The notes: generated from the letters alone by a model not told the origin. A stretch of DNA of 64,000 bases from Bradyrhizobium sp. SZCCT0231 (GCF_018130245.1 NZ_JAFCKP010000002.1:310001-374000); one strand, 5' to 3'. Shown: positions 15,812 to 24,624, counted from the first letter of the stretch. Program-made: numbers and translations.

Positions 15812-16255
15812 TTACGAACGGGTCAGGTTGGATTCAGTCCAGGCGACGATGTTGCGCGCATCCATCGCGCCGGAATGACGGGCGATCTCGCGGCCGCCGC
15901 GCATCAACAGCAGGGTCGGGATGCCGCTGATGTTGAGGCGCGACGACAGTGCAGGTGCGTTGTCCGAGTTGAGCTTCAACAGCCGGACGTTCGGCTCCAG
16001 CTGCTGCGCGGCGCGCTCGAACATCGGTGCCATGGCGCGGCACGGGCCGCACCACGGTGCCCAGACGTCGACCAGCACGGGAATGTCGCTGCTCGCGACA
16101 TGGCGGCTGAAGGCCTCCTCGTCCACCTCAATCGGATGAGCGGTGAACATCGGCTGGTGACAGGCGCCGCAACGCGCACCTTGCGCTGCGCGTTCGGCAG
16201 GTAGGCGGTTGATGCGCCCGCAACTGCCACAGACGATCTGACGCGTCGTGCTCAT
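15812..16255 (-). CDS. trxC: Thioredoxin 2 (TrxC) with zinc ribbon
   Basis: 147 residues. The N-terminal zinc ribbon uses CGSC and CGAC pairs, and the thioredoxin domain carries VWAPWCGPCRAMAPMF and the cis-proline ISGIPTLLL. The redox-active WCGPC reduces cytosolic disulfides and persulfides. The ATG ending at 16255 overlaps the TGA of the sulfide:quinone reductase (ATGA), so the two are translationally coupled. In this context thioredoxin could release sulfide from persulfides made by the reductase. Confidence 0.93.
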   Translation of the reverse strand: MSTTRQIVCGSCGRINRLPAERAAQGARCGACHQPMFTAHPIEVDEEAFSRHVASSDIPVLVDVWAPWCGPCRAMAPMFERAAQQLEPNVRLLKLNSDNAPALSSRLNISGIPTLLLMRGGREIARHSGAMDARNIVAWTESNLTRS

Positions 16256-17538
16256 GTGCCGGTTCGGACCTCCTTGAGCTTGGCGATGTTCAGCTTGTCG
16301 AGAACGAAGCGCTCGTAGAAAGGCTCGCTCTCGCCGCGCCGCATCTTGCGCAGGAAGTATTTCTCGAAGGCGACCTTGGCGAGGTGCACCCATTCGCCCT
16401 TGGAGGACCAATTGACGTTTCGCGGCGGGATCTGCGGCTGCGCAAGGAAGGCGACGCCGGAGTCGCCGAAGTCGGCGAGACAGATCGCGTTCCAGGTCGG
16501 CTGCGCCGTGGGTGCCCTGCCGCGAAGCAGGGCGCCGATGTTCATCGCTGTCGCCGTCACCATGGATTCGATCATGAAGCCGGTCTTGGGGACGCCGACC
16601 GGCACCGGTGTCGCGCCGACCGGCGCGATCGCGACGCAGACACCGACCGCGAAAACGTTGGGAAAGGCGGGATTTTGCTGGTGCTTGTCGACGACGACGA
16701 AGCCACGTGGGTTGGTCAGTTTCTCGATGCCGCGCACCGCTTCGACGCCGCGGAAGGCGGGCAACATCATCGAATAGGCGAAGGGCAGCTCGTGGGCCTT
16801 GCGAGACGTGCCGTCGTCGGCGAACTCCTCCACCGACATCAGGCCGGGGGCGACGTTGTCGACGCGGGCGTTGGTGATCCACTTGATGTGCTTCTCCCGC
16901 ATCTCGCTTTCCAGGAGACCCTTGGTGTCTCCGACGCCGTCGAGACCGAGATGGCCGATATAGGGTTCCGAGGTGACGAACGTCATCGGGACGCGGTCGC
17001 GCAGCTTTCGCCGGCGCAGCTCCGTTTCCAGGATGAAGAGGAATTCGTAAGCCGGCCCGAAACAGGAAGCGCCCTGCACGGCGCCGATGACCACCGGGCC
17101 GGGATTGGCCGCGAGCTTCTCGAAGGCTTCACGGGCATGCGCGGCATGATCGACGTGGCAGATCGACTGGGTATGGCCCTGTGGCCCGAGACCCGGAATC
17201 TCGTCGAACGCCAGTTCGGGACCGGTCGCGACGACCAGATAGTCGTAGTCGATCGACGTGCCGTCGCCGAGCTCGACACGGTTCTCGGTCGGATGGACGC
17301 GCCTTGCGCCCTGCGTCAGCAGCCGCACGCCCTTGCGTTTCATGACGTCCGCCAGATCAATCTCGATCTCTTCGCGCTTGCGCCAGCCGACCGCGACCCA
17401 AGGGTTCGATGGGACGAAATGATAGACGGCGCCTTGCGAGACGACGCTGAGGCGATCCTCCTTTCTCAACTGCGGCAGCAATTCATAGGCCATCAGCGTT
17501 CCGCTCAGACCAGCTCCGATTACGACAACTTCCGCCAT
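16252..17538 (-). CDS. sqr: Sulfide:quinone oxidoreductase
   Basis: 428 residues. It begins with the FAD-binding VVVIGAGLSGTLMAYELL and carries Tyr/His residues of the SQR fold (AVYHFVPSNPWVAVGWR). Three cysteines, Cys127 (SICHVD), Cys159 (GASCFGP) and Cys353 (AICLADFGD), show nearly the spacing of the catalytic triad of Acidithiobacillus SQR (128, 160, 356). A further Cys301 is in VGVCVAI. The enzyme oxidises sulfide to persulfide/polysulfide and passes electrons to quinone at the membrane. It is the first gene of the minus-strand operon, divergent from arsR, whose putative operator overlaps its promoter. Confidence 0.87.
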   Translation of the reverse strand: MAEVVVIGAGLSGTLMAYELLPQLRKEDRLSVVSQGAVYHFVPSNPWVAVGWRKREEIEIDLADVMKRKGVRLLTQGARRVHPTENRVELGDGTSIDYDYLVVATGPELAFDEIPGLGPQGHTQSICHVDHAAHAREAFEKLAANPGPVVIGAVQGASCFGPAYEFLFILETELRRRKLRDRVPMTFVTSEPYIGHLGLDGVGDTKGLLESEMREKHIKWITNARVDNVAPGLMSVEEFADDGTSRKAHELPFAYSMMLPAFRGVEAVRGIEKLTNPRGFVVVDKHQQNPAFPNVFAVGVCVAIAPVGATPVPVGVPKTGFMIESMVTATAMNIGALLRGRAPTAQPTWNAICLADFGDSGVAFLAQPQIPPRNVNWSSKGEWVHLAKVAFEKYFLRKMRRGESEPFYERFVLDKLNIAKLKEVRTGT

Positions 17539-17598
17539 GGGTTTACCTCCGTTGGACCAAGCCGCTCCGCCGGTTCAGTTCCGGCTGTCGTGCAGCGC

Positions 17599-17637
17599 TT
17601 GACGATATATTCGTAATTGCGTATATACGCAAGTATG
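17599..17637. promoter_or_regulatory. Divergent promoters and ArsR/BigR-type operator
   Basis: A perfect 16-bp palindrome, TTGCGTATATACGCAA, lies at 17617-17632. On the plus strand TTGACG (17599-17604), 17 bases and TATATA (17622-17627) form a promoter whose -10 lies inside the palindrome. On the minus strand TTGCGT, 17 bases and TATATC run the other way, with the -35 inside it. One bound dimer would block both. The plus start point would fall at about 17634, next to the ATG at 17635. Confidence 0.8.
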
Positions 17638-17955
17638 AAGATGAACGTTGAAGTCATGGAGCGGGCGGCGGATCAGGCGAGCGAACTGCTGAAGGCACTC
17701 GCCAACCGGCATCGTCTGCTGATCATCTGCCAGTTGATCGATGGCGAGCGGTCGGTGGGCGAACTCGCCGAGTTCCTGAGCCTGCGGGACTCCACGGTGT
17801 CCCAGCATCTTGCGCTCCTTCGCAAGGATGGTCTGGTGTCTGCCCGGCGTGAAGCACAAACGATCTTCTATTCGATCGCGAGCGAGCCGGCGCGCGAGGT
17901 GCTGAAGACGCTCTACCAAGCATTCTGCGCGCCGAAGTCCGCCAGGACCAGATGA
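17635..17955 (+). CDS. ArsR-family regulator, BigR/SqrR-type persulfide sensor
   Basis: 106 residues from the ATG at 17635. The winged helix is clear (ALANRHRLLIICQL, DSTVSQHLALLRKDGLVSAR). Two cysteines, Cys32 (LIICQL) and Cys98 (YQAFCAP), are 66 residues apart, the same separation as Cys42/Cys108 of BigR and Cys41/Cys107 of SqrR. Those proteins form a tetrasulfide link on reacting with persulfides and leave DNA. The metal-binding ELCVCDL box of ArsR is absent. It sits between sqr and an RND pump and probably represses both. A TTG at 17617 is a less likely start because it lies in the operator. Confidence 0.88.
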   Translation: MKMNVEVMERAADQASELLKALANRHRLLIICQLIDGERSVGELAEFLSLRDSTVSQHLALLRKDGLVSARREAQTIFYSIASEPAREVLKTLYQAFCAPKSARTR

Positions 17956-18074
17956 AACCTAGGAGAGTTCGGAGGAGGGCGCCTTGACCAGGATCAACAC
18001 GCCCCTTTCTGATGCAGATGAAATGAGCTGCGCAGCGGCGTGGTGATGCTTTGGTCATGACACGGAAGAGTCCC

Positions 18075-19079
18075 ATGCGATGTATGGCGAGTTATTTTGG
18101 CCTGCTGGCTGCTTTCGCGGCGATAGGCTTGTCTGGAACACCGGCGACAGCGGCCGAAACGCTCGTGGTCGCGCGGCAATCGATCACCGATGAAAAGGCC
18201 GTCTTCGCCACGGTCGAAAGCACCAGCGTGGTGCCGGCGCGCGGACGCATCGGCGGCACGGTGGTTCAGCTCAAGGTCAGGGAAGGGGATCGTGTCGCCG
18301 CCGGCCAGGCGATCGCGACTATCGGCGACGAAAAGCTCGTGCTGCAGATGAAATCGCTCGACGCGCAGATCGAGGCGCTGCAGGCGCAGGCGAACCAGGC
18401 GCAGCTCGACTTCAGCCGGACAGAAGGGCTGGTCGAACGCGGTATCCTGCCGCGGATCAAGCTCGACGAGCAGCGCACCGCGCTGAACGTCGCCGAGAAC
18501 GGCCTGCGTGCCAAGACTGCCGAACGTGCGGTGATCAACGAGCAGCTCAACCAGGGGCAGGTGCTCGCGCCGGCGGATGGTCGGGTGCTGAAGCGGTTGA
18601 TCACGATAGGATCCGTCGTGCTCGCGGGCGATCCGATCGTCACCGTCGCCCAACAGAACTTCAAGCTGCGGCTTCGCGTGCCGGAGCGGCATGCGCGCTT
18701 GCTCAAGGCGGGCGACAGGATTCGCATCGACGGCGCGGAGTTCGTCGGAGAAGCCGCCAAGTCGGGCGTCATCGACCTCGTCTATCCTCAGATCGAGGAG
18801 GGGCGCGTCATTGCGGATGCGACCGTCGAAGGCCTCGGCGAATATTTCGTCGGCGACCGCTTGCGGGTCTGGATCTCCGGCGGCATGCGACCGGCCTTCG
18901 TCATCCCCTCGAGCTATGTGACGAGCCGGTTCGGCATCGACTATGTTCGGCTTCAGAAGGACAGCGGCACGATAGACGTGCCGGTGCAGCGTGGCCGCGA
19001 ATTGCCGACGCCGGCGCACCCCGACGGGCTTGAGATCCTGTCCGGCATTTCAGCCGGCGACCAATTGGTGCGGCCGTGA
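18075..19079 (+). CDS. RND efflux periplasmic adaptor
   Basis: 334 residues from the ATG at 18075, preceded by GGAAGAG; an ATG at 18057 is possible. A signal peptide (cleaved about TPATAAE) is followed by the biotinyl-lipoyl half motifs (GRIGGTVVQLKVREGDRV and APADGRVLKRLITIGSVV). A short alpha hairpin (MKSLDAQIEALQAQANQ) and a beta-barrel domain complete the HlyD/MFP layout. It links the inner-membrane pump to an outer-membrane channel; no outer-membrane factor gene is present here. Its stop overlaps the start of the pump gene by four bases. Confidence 0.9.
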   Translation: MRCMASYFGLLAAFAAIGLSGTPATAAETLVVARQSITDEKAVFATVESTSVVPARGRIGGTVVQLKVREGDRVAAGQAIATIGDEKLVLQMKSLDAQIEALQAQANQAQLDFSRTEGLVERGILPRIKLDEQRTALNVAENGLRAKTAERAVINEQLNQGQVLAPADGRVLKRLITIGSVVLAGDPIVTVAQQNFKLRLRVPERHARLLKAGDRIRIDGAEFVGEAAKSGVIDLVYPQIEEGRVIADATVEGLGEYFVGDRLRVWISGGMRPAFVIPSSYVTSRFGIDYVRLQKDSGTIDVPVQRGRELPTPAHPDGLEILSGISAGDQLVRP

Positions 19080-22000
19080 ATCTCGGGCTCTCAGGACGGT
19101 TGACCAAGTCGACCATCGCATCGCCGCTGACGCCGCTGTTCCTGCTCGCGGCGCTCGTCGTGGGGCTGATCGCCGTCGTGGTGATCCCGCGCGAGGAGGA
19201 GCCGCAGATCAGCGTTCCCATGGTGGACATCCGTGTCAATGCCGACGGCCTGCGCGGCCCGGACGCGGTGGAGCTGGTGAGCAAGCCGCTGGAATCGATC
19301 GTCAAGGGCATCGACGGCGTCGAGCAGGTCTATAGCCAGACGGAGGACGACCGCGTCATGGTCACGGCGCGCTTCCTGGTCGGCACCAAGTTCGAGGACG
19401 CCATCCTGCGGGTGCACGAGAAGATCCGCGCCAATCTCGACCGCATTCCCGTCGGCATTCCCGAGCCGCTGATCGTCGGCCGGGGCATCAATGACGTCGC
19501 GGTGACGGTGTTGACGCTGTCGCCGAAGCCGGAAGCTGCCAGCCGCTGGACCGACAAGGATCTCTACGAGCTCGCCGACAAGCTGCGCGCGGAGCTGATG
19601 AAGGTCGACGATATCGGCCTGACCTATATCTCCGGCGGGGCGGCGCAACAGATCCGGGTCGAGCCCGATCCGGAGAAGCTGTCGCTGTTTGGCATCACGC
19701 TGCAGCAGCTCGTGGCCAAGGTCAAGGACGCCAACCGCTCGTTCCTGGCGGGGCAGGTCCGCGATGCCGGCGTGGTGCGAAGCGTCGCGGCAGGGCAGAC
19801 GTTGTCCGGCATTCCCGATATCGGACTATTGCTCATCACGAGCCGTGACGGCCGGCCGGTCTACGTCAAGGACGTCGCCTCCGTCGTCGTCGGCCCGAGC
19901 ACCATCGAGCATCGCGTCTGGACGGAATCACGCGATGCCTCCGGACAGTGGGCGCGGACGCCCGCCGTCAGCCTGGCGCTGGCCAAGCGGGCCGGCGCCA
20001 ACGCGGTCGTCGTGTCCGAGAACATCGCGAGCCGCCTCGAAGGATTGAAGTCGCGCCTTCTTCCCGAAGATATCCAGGTGACGGTGACGCGCGACTATGG
20101 CGAGACGGCGAACGAGAAGGCCAACGAACTGCTGTTCCACCTCGCCCTCGCGACGGTCTCGATCGTCGTGCTGATCGCGATCGCGATCGGCTGGCGCGAG
20201 GCGCTGGTGACCTTCGTCGTGATTCCCACGACGATCCTGCTCACGATGTTCGCCGCCAATTTGATGGGCTATACCATCAACCGCGTCAGCCTGTTCGCGC
20301 TGATCTTCTCGATCGGCATTCTCGTCGACGACGCCATCGTCGTGGTCGAGAACATCGCGCGGCACTGGGCCATGCGCGACGGCCGGTCGCGCCTGCAGGC
20401 GACCATCGAGGCGGTGGCGGAGGTCGGCAACCCCACCATCGTCGCGACCTTGACCGTGGTCGCGGCGCTGTTGCCGATGCTGTTCGTGTCGGGCCTGATG
20501 GGCCCCTATATGGCACCGATCCCGGCCAATGCGTCGGCTGCCATGCTGTTCTCGTTCTTCGTCGCGATGGTGGTCGCGCCCTGGCTGATGCTCAAGCTGG
20601 CACCGAAGGGCGAGGTTGCCTCGGTGCATGCGGCCCACGACGAAGGCCGGCTCGGCCGGCTCTATCGGCGCTTCGCCGCGCCGATCGTGCGGAGCAAGCG
20701 GTCGGCCTGGATATTCCTGCTCGGCGTCGGCATCGCGACGCTGCTGTCGATGACGCTGTTTGCGACCAAGTCGGTGACGGTCAAGCTTCTGCCGTTCGAC
20801 AACAAGTCCGAGATCGCCGTCGTCGTCGACCTGCCGGAAGGGGCGAGCCTGGAGGCGACCGAGCGGACGCTGTTCGGCGCGGCCGAGATTGCGCGGCAAT
20901 TGCCGGAGGTCAGCTCGCTGCAATCCTATGCCGGCACGCCGGCCCCCTTCAATTTCAACGGCCTGGTGCGGCACTATTACTTGCGGGAGAGGCCCGAGCT
21001 CGGCGAAGTGCAGGTCAACCTGGCTGCGCGCGGCGAGCGCAAGCGCGCGAGCCATGAGATCGCGCTCGAGCTGCGCGAGAAGCTGAAGGCGCTCGGTCCG
21101 CCCACCGGCACCAGCATCAAGGTGGTCGAGGTGCCGCCCGGGCCGCCGGTACTGTCGACGCTGCTCGCCGAGGTCTACGGTCCCGATGCGACCACGCGGC
21201 GCGCGGTCACGGCCGAGCTCAGGAAGATCTTCGCGGAAGTTCCGTTCATCGTCGACATCGATGATTCCGTCGGCGAGAAGCGGCCGCGGCTGCGGCTTTC
21301 GATCGATCAGGACCGGCTCGAATTCTTCGGCGTCGAGCAGCGCGACGTCTACGACACCATCCAAACGCTGTTCGGCGGCACCTCGATCGGCTATTCGCAT
21401 CGCGGCGAGGACCGCAACCCGATCGAGATCGCTGTGCACCTCGGAAAGCGCGACCTGGTCTGGGACGAGGCGTTGGCCTCCACGCCGGTGCCAGCCAATA
21501 CATTGCCCGGCAGCAAGACCGTGGTCGAGCTCGGCCAGGTCGTGAAGGCAACCATGGAGGAGGGCTCGCCGACGATCTTCCGCCGCGACGGCCGCTTTGC
21601 CGACATGGTGATGGCTGAGCTCGCCGGGCGCTTCGAGGCGCCGCTCTACGGCATGCTCGCGGTCGCCGATCGCGTGGATGCCCATGATTGGGGCAAGCTG
21701 CCGAAGCCCGCGATCAGCCTGCACGGCCAGCCATCGGACGAGTCGCGTCCGACGCTGCTGTGGGACGGCGAATGGGAGATCACCTGGGTGACCTTCCGCG
21801 ACATGGGCGCGGCCTTCGGCGCGGCCATCCTCGGAATCTACGTGCTGGTCGTCGCCCAGTTCAGGAGCTTCCGTCTGCCGCTCGTCATCCTGACGCCGAT
21901 CCCGCTGACGCTGATCGGCATCCTGATCGGACACTGGCTCCTGGGCGCGCCGTTCACCGCGACCTCGATGATCGGCTTCATCGCGCTGGCCGGCATCATC

Positions 22001-22300
22001 GTGCGCAATTCGATCCTGCTCGTCGACTTCATCCGCCACAGTGGCGCCGAGGGCAAGCCGCTGCGCGAAGTGGTGCTGGAAGCGGGCGCCGTCCGCTTCA
22101 AGCCGATCCTGCTCACTGCGCTTGCGGCCATGATCGGGGCTGCAACCATCCTGCTCGATCCGATCTTTCAGGGATTGGCGATCTCGCTCCTGTTCGGGCT
22201 GGCGTCGTCAACGCTGCTCACCGTGCTGGTGATTCCCGCAATCTACATCGCCTTGCGCGCGCCACGCGAGGCGGCTCCTGCCATAGCCAAGTCCAGCTAG
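19076..22300 (+). CDS. RND efflux transporter permease
   Basis: 1074 residues from a GTG at 19076 overlapping the adaptor's TGA (GTGA). It has the AcrB-type duplicated layout: helix 1 near residues 20-38, a first porter domain, helices 2-6 about residues 340-550, a second periplasmic domain, and helices 8-12 at the end. The proton-relay pair Asp418-Asp419 is in SIGILVDDAIVVVEN. The REEEPQISVPMVDI segment after helix 1 marks a subgroup distinct from AcrB and CusA. The substrate is unknown; linkage to a persulfide-type regulator suggests export of a sulfur-related or thiol-reactive compound. Confidence 0.93.
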   Translation: MNLGLSGRLTKSTIASPLTPLFLLAALVVGLIAVVVIPREEEPQISVPMVDIRVNADGLRGPDAVELVSKPLESIVKGIDGVEQVYSQTEDDRVMVTARFLVGTKFEDAILRVHEKIRANLDRIPVGIPEPLIVGRGINDVAVTVLTLSPKPEAASRWTDKDLYELADKLRAELMKVDDIGLTYISGGAAQQIRVEPDPEKLSLFGITLQQLVAKVKDANRSFLAGQVRDAGVVRSVAAGQTLSGIPDIGLLLITSRDGRPVYVKDVASVVVGPSTIEHRVWTESRDASGQWARTPAVSLALAKRAGANAVVVSENIASRLEGLKSRLLPEDIQVTVTRDYGETANEKANELLFHLALATVSIVVLIAIAIGWREALVTFVVIPTTILLTMFAANLMGYTINRVSLFALIFSIGILVDDAIVVVENIARHWAMRDGRSRLQATIEAVAEVGNPTIVATLTVVAALLPMLFVSGLMGPYMAPIPANASAAMLFSFFVAMVVAPWLMLKLAPKGEVASVHAAHDEGRLGRLYRRFAAPIVRSKRSAWIFLLGVGIATLLSMTLFATKSVTVKLLPFDNKSEIAVVVDLPEGASLEATERTLFGAAEIARQLPEVSSLQSYAGTPAPFNFNGLVRHYYLRERPELGEVQVNLAARGERKRASHEIALELREKLKALGPPTGTSIKVVEVPPGPPVLSTLLAEVYGPDATTRRAVTAELRKIFAEVPFIVDIDDSVGEKRPRLRLSIDQDRLEFFGVEQRDVYDTIQTLFGGTSIGYSHRGEDRNPIEIAVHLGKRDLVWDEALASTPVPANTLPGSKTVVELGQVVKATMEEGSPTIFRRDGRFADMVMAELAGRFEAPLYGMLAVADRVDAHDWGKLPKPAISLHGQPSDESRPTLLWDGEWEITWVTFRDMGAAFGAAILGIYVLVVAQFRSFRLPLVILTPIPLTLIGILIGHWLLGAPFTATSMIGFIALAGIIVRNSILLVDFIRHSGAEGKPLREVVLEAGAVRFKPILLTALAAMIGAATILLDPIFQGLAISLLFGLASSTLLTVLVIPAIYIALRAPREAAPAIAKSS

Positions 22301-22310
22301 CGAGGATCCG

Positions 22311-22667
22311 ATGGACAAGAACTACGTCGATATCACCAGGAACATCTCCGCCAACCTGAAGAAGCTGCGGGGCGACATTCCCGACACCATGAAGGGATTT
22401 GCCGCGCTCGCCCAGGCCGCCGCGCGTGACGGCGCGCTGGACAAGAAGACCAAGGAGCTGATCGCGTTGGCGCTCGGCGTTGCCGGACATTGCGACGGCT
22501 GCATCGGCTTTCACACCGAGGCGCTGGTCAAGCTCGGTGCAACGCGCCAGGAGATCGAGGAGACGCTCGGCATGGCCGTCTACATGGGCGGCGGGCCGTC
22601 GCTGATGTACGCCGCCGATGCGATCGCGGCCTACGAGCAGTTCCAGCAGCAATCGGCCGCCGTATAG
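22311..22667 (+). CDS. AhpD-like carboxymuconolactone decarboxylase-family protein
   Basis: 118 residues, ten bases after the pump's stop and so the last gene of the arsR-RND operon. The GHCDGCIGFHTEALVKLGAT motif, with a CxxC pair and downstream His, is that of the AhpD subgroup, which has thiol-dependent peroxidase/reductase activity. The ending (METLGMAVYMGGGPSLM-like) is typical of the family. In a sulfide-response operon it may reduce or relay persulfides or peroxides; this is inference from context and the CxxC. Confidence 0.87.
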   Translation: MDKNYVDITRNISANLKKLRGDIPDTMKGFAALAQAAARDGALDKKTKELIALALGVAGHCDGCIGFHTEALVKLGATRQEIEETLGMAVYMGGGPSLMYAADAIAAYEQFQQQSAAV

Positions 22668-22688
22668 CGGTTAGTATGATCATGCGAA

Positions 22689-22720
22689 CGGGACCGGGCG
22701 AGTCGTCTCGTCCGGTCCCG
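22689..22720. terminator. Bidirectional hairpin between convergent genes
   Basis: CGGGACCGG at 22689-22697 pairs with CCGGTCCCG at 22712-22720, extended by a CGAG/CTCG inner stem. It lies between the end of the RND operon and the convergent secreted-protein gene. No T-run follows, so efficiency is uncertain. Confidence 0.6.
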
Positions 22721-22739
22721 ACCATCAAGCCTCGATCGA

Positions 22740-23069
22740 TCACCAGCGGTCGTCGACACCGACACCAACGCTGACGCCAGGCGCGCGAATGCCGACGCCG
22801 GCGCGCGGACCGTCATCCCAATCGCGATGATAGGTCCGGCGCTCGTAATAGCGCTCGCGCGGCATGTAGCCATAGGAATCGCGTACGATCACACGCGAAC
22901 CGCTCCGTGTGCGATAGCAGCGGCCGAAATCGTCGCAGACAAGTCGTACCTGCTGAACGAGATCCGGATTGGCGTACTCGCTGCTCGTATAGATATCGGA
23001 AGCCTTTGCCCCCGAGGCGGCTGCCAAGGCACCGGCGCCCGCCAACAGCGCAATAGTCAACGTCCTCAT
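22740..23069 (-). CDS. Small secreted protein, Tyr/Arg-rich
   Basis: 109 residues from the ATG ending at 23069 (AGGAGG five bases before; the ATG three bases upstream is too close to it). A signal peptide ends near SGAKAS. The mature part has two cysteines in VCDDFGRCYRTR, a Tyr/Arg stretch (RERYYERRTYHRDW) and a Gly/Val-rich end (VGIRAPGVSVGVGVDD). It resembles short periplasmic proteins common in Bradyrhizobium; function unknown. Confidence 0.7.
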   Translation of the reverse strand: MRTLTIALLAGAGALAAASGAKASDIYTSSEYANPDLVQQVRLVCDDFGRCYRTRSGSRVIVRDSYGYMPRERYYERRTYHRDWDDGPRAGVGIRAPGVSVGVGVDDRW

Positions 23070-23176
23070 CATGTCCTCCTCGAAACTGCCCTCGGCGGTA
23101 ACAAGAAGGGGAGGCGGTGATCGTTCCCGGCCGCGGTACTGGTTTTTCCCGGAACCGCATCGTCAAGGGCGGGTTC

Positions 23177-23581
23177 CTAGATCCGCTCGTAAGTCTCCGA
23201 CCCGCAGATGTCGTCGGCTTCCGCCCGCCGGCGGTCCACGACCTTCCCGCCGTTGATCGTCACGATGTAGGTCTGGGCGCCGAGCGACGTGCCGGTGGCG
23301 GAGGTGAGCTGCGCGCGGACGCATGCCGTCCAGCCCGGTCCTCGCACCTCACGATGGGGCGGGGCGACATGCACCTCGCGTGGATAGGACGTTGCGAGAA
23401 AGACGACGTCGATCTGCTCGCGCACCACGCGCTTGACGTCGGGAGGCGCTTCGGGCGGCGGCTGCTCCGCCTCCTTCATGCGCATGAACTCCGGCACCGG
23501 CGCGCGGCTGTCGGCAAAGCCGCAGGCACCGAGCGCAAGCGCGCCGGCGAGCAGCGCCGCATGAATAACAATCCGCAACAT
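23177..23581 (-). CDS. Putative lipoprotein
   Basis: 134 residues from the ATG ending at 23581. The N-terminus MLRIVIHAALLAGALALGAC ends in a lipobox (LALGAC), so the protein is probably lipid-anchored in the periplasm. The mature part has a Pro/Glu-rich linker (EAEQPPPEAPPDVK), then a domain with two cysteines (WTACVRAQL, DDICGSE) and the segment AQTYIVTINGGKVVDRR. No known family was recognised. Confidence 0.7.
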   Translation of the reverse strand: MLRIVIHAALLAGALALGACGFADSRAPVPEFMRMKEAEQPPPEAPPDVKRVVREQIDVVFLATSYPREVHVAPPHREVRGPGWTACVRAQLTSATGTSLGAQTYIVTINGGKVVDRRRAEADDICGSETYERI

Positions 23582-23733
23582 CCGTGAAGGTCCCCTGCGG
23601 GCCAACAGATAGGCACGAATGCGATCCGACGAAGTCCCGGCCGATCAAGATTTGCTGAAAACCTGGAACCCGCGGCATTTGCTATTCCGCAATTGCCGGC
23701 TAGTTTGTACCCCACACGAGGGGGATTGCACCG

Positions 23734-23958
23734 ATGAGGATTCTGGTCATAGCAGCCGCCGTCTTGGCACTGACGGCGGCCTCGGCGCAGGCGCAGGGCC
23801 GGCGCCCGCCCAATGATGGCGCCAAGCCGGCGGACAACACGCCCAAGGTCGACGAAAAAGCCTACAAGGCCGCGCTCGAGCGCATTCCCGAGCCCAAGGA
23901 CAAGTACGACCCGTGGGGTGGCGCCCGTCCGAGCGTATCTGCCAAGAAACCGAAATAA
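23734..23958 (+). CDS. Small secreted protein with DPWGG motif (paralogue 1)
   Basis: 74 residues with a signal peptide cleaved after AQAQ (about residue 21). The mature part is Pro/Lys-rich, and its core KAYKAALERIPEPKDKYDPW continues GGARP. The same pattern (KAYK-x2-L-x2-IP-x2-K-x3-DPWGG-x-R) is in the protein at 25885-26181. Such DPWG proteins recur in Bradyrhizobium and relatives without known function. An upstream plus-strand frame ending at 23816 is not used. Confidence 0.72.
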   Translation: MRILVIAAAVLALTAASAQAQGRRPPNDGAKPADNTPKVDEKAYKAALERIPEPKDKYDPWGGARPSVSAKKPK

Positions 23959-24201
23959 CAAGAAACCGAAATGAAGTGAGGCGGATGGTGCGGACCTGCC
24001 TCTTGGTTTCGGCGAAGCGCCGTCGCTCCTGTCGCGCACGATCGATCGTCCGGGCGGACGAATTGTTGCGGGGTCGTCATCAATCGCGCTCACGGTCGTC
24101 ACGCGCGTGATTGCGAGCCCGCTGGCAGCCGCCACCGTCGTATCGAAGCAAACATGATCGTGTTGTGCATGCGATGCGAACACTCGTTCACATCGCGCGT
24201 G

Positions 24202-24444
24202 CTATTGCACGAAAACGAGGCCGACGCGCTTGTCGCTGCGCCAAACTGTGCGACAATGCCTTACGAAATCGTCGCGCGCGATCGAGAGCGTGAACGATTG
24301 CGGCAACATGACGGGGGCGTCGAGGTCGATCGCCGCGCCGCCCGCCGACATGTTTCGCACCGTGCAAGGAATGCCGCTGTTTTCGAAGGTGATCGTTCCA
24401 CCTTTGAAAACACGGTGACGTTGCGATGCGCGCTTCTCGATCAT
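24202..24444 (-). CDS. PilZ-domain protein
   Basis: 80 residues, essentially one PilZ domain. The c-di-GMP-binding pieces are visible: an RxxxR-type motif in EKRASQRHRV and (D/N)xSxxG in RNMSAGGAAIDLD. Single-domain PilZ proteins act as c-di-GMP-responsive adaptors controlling motility, polysaccharide or cell-surface behaviour. It stands alone on the minus strand. A GGDEF protein that could make the ligand is encoded at 43119-44327, but nothing links them specifically. Confidence 0.85.
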   Translation of the reverse strand: MIEKRASQRHRVFKGGTITFENSGIPCTVRNMSAGGAAIDLDAPVMLPQSFTLSIARDDFVRHCRTVWRSDKRVGLVFVQ

Positions 24445-24624
24445 CCGCGTCAGTCCTGCTGATGACTATGAAGTAGTGCATAGAAATTACGTTGAACTAA
24501 ACTCAATACTGGCGCTACTTGCACGGCGCTTCAGACTTTGTTTACGACGTTGGAGCGGAGAGCCGCTCCGCGAGCTTCCCTACGAGCCCTTCTTTTATGG
24601 CGTTACGCGCCGATGGAGATATTG

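Noticed and set aside
19928-22039. 703-residue minus-strand open frame
   Set aside because: It is opposite the RND permease, with low-complexity Arg/Asp/Gln composition; a shadow.
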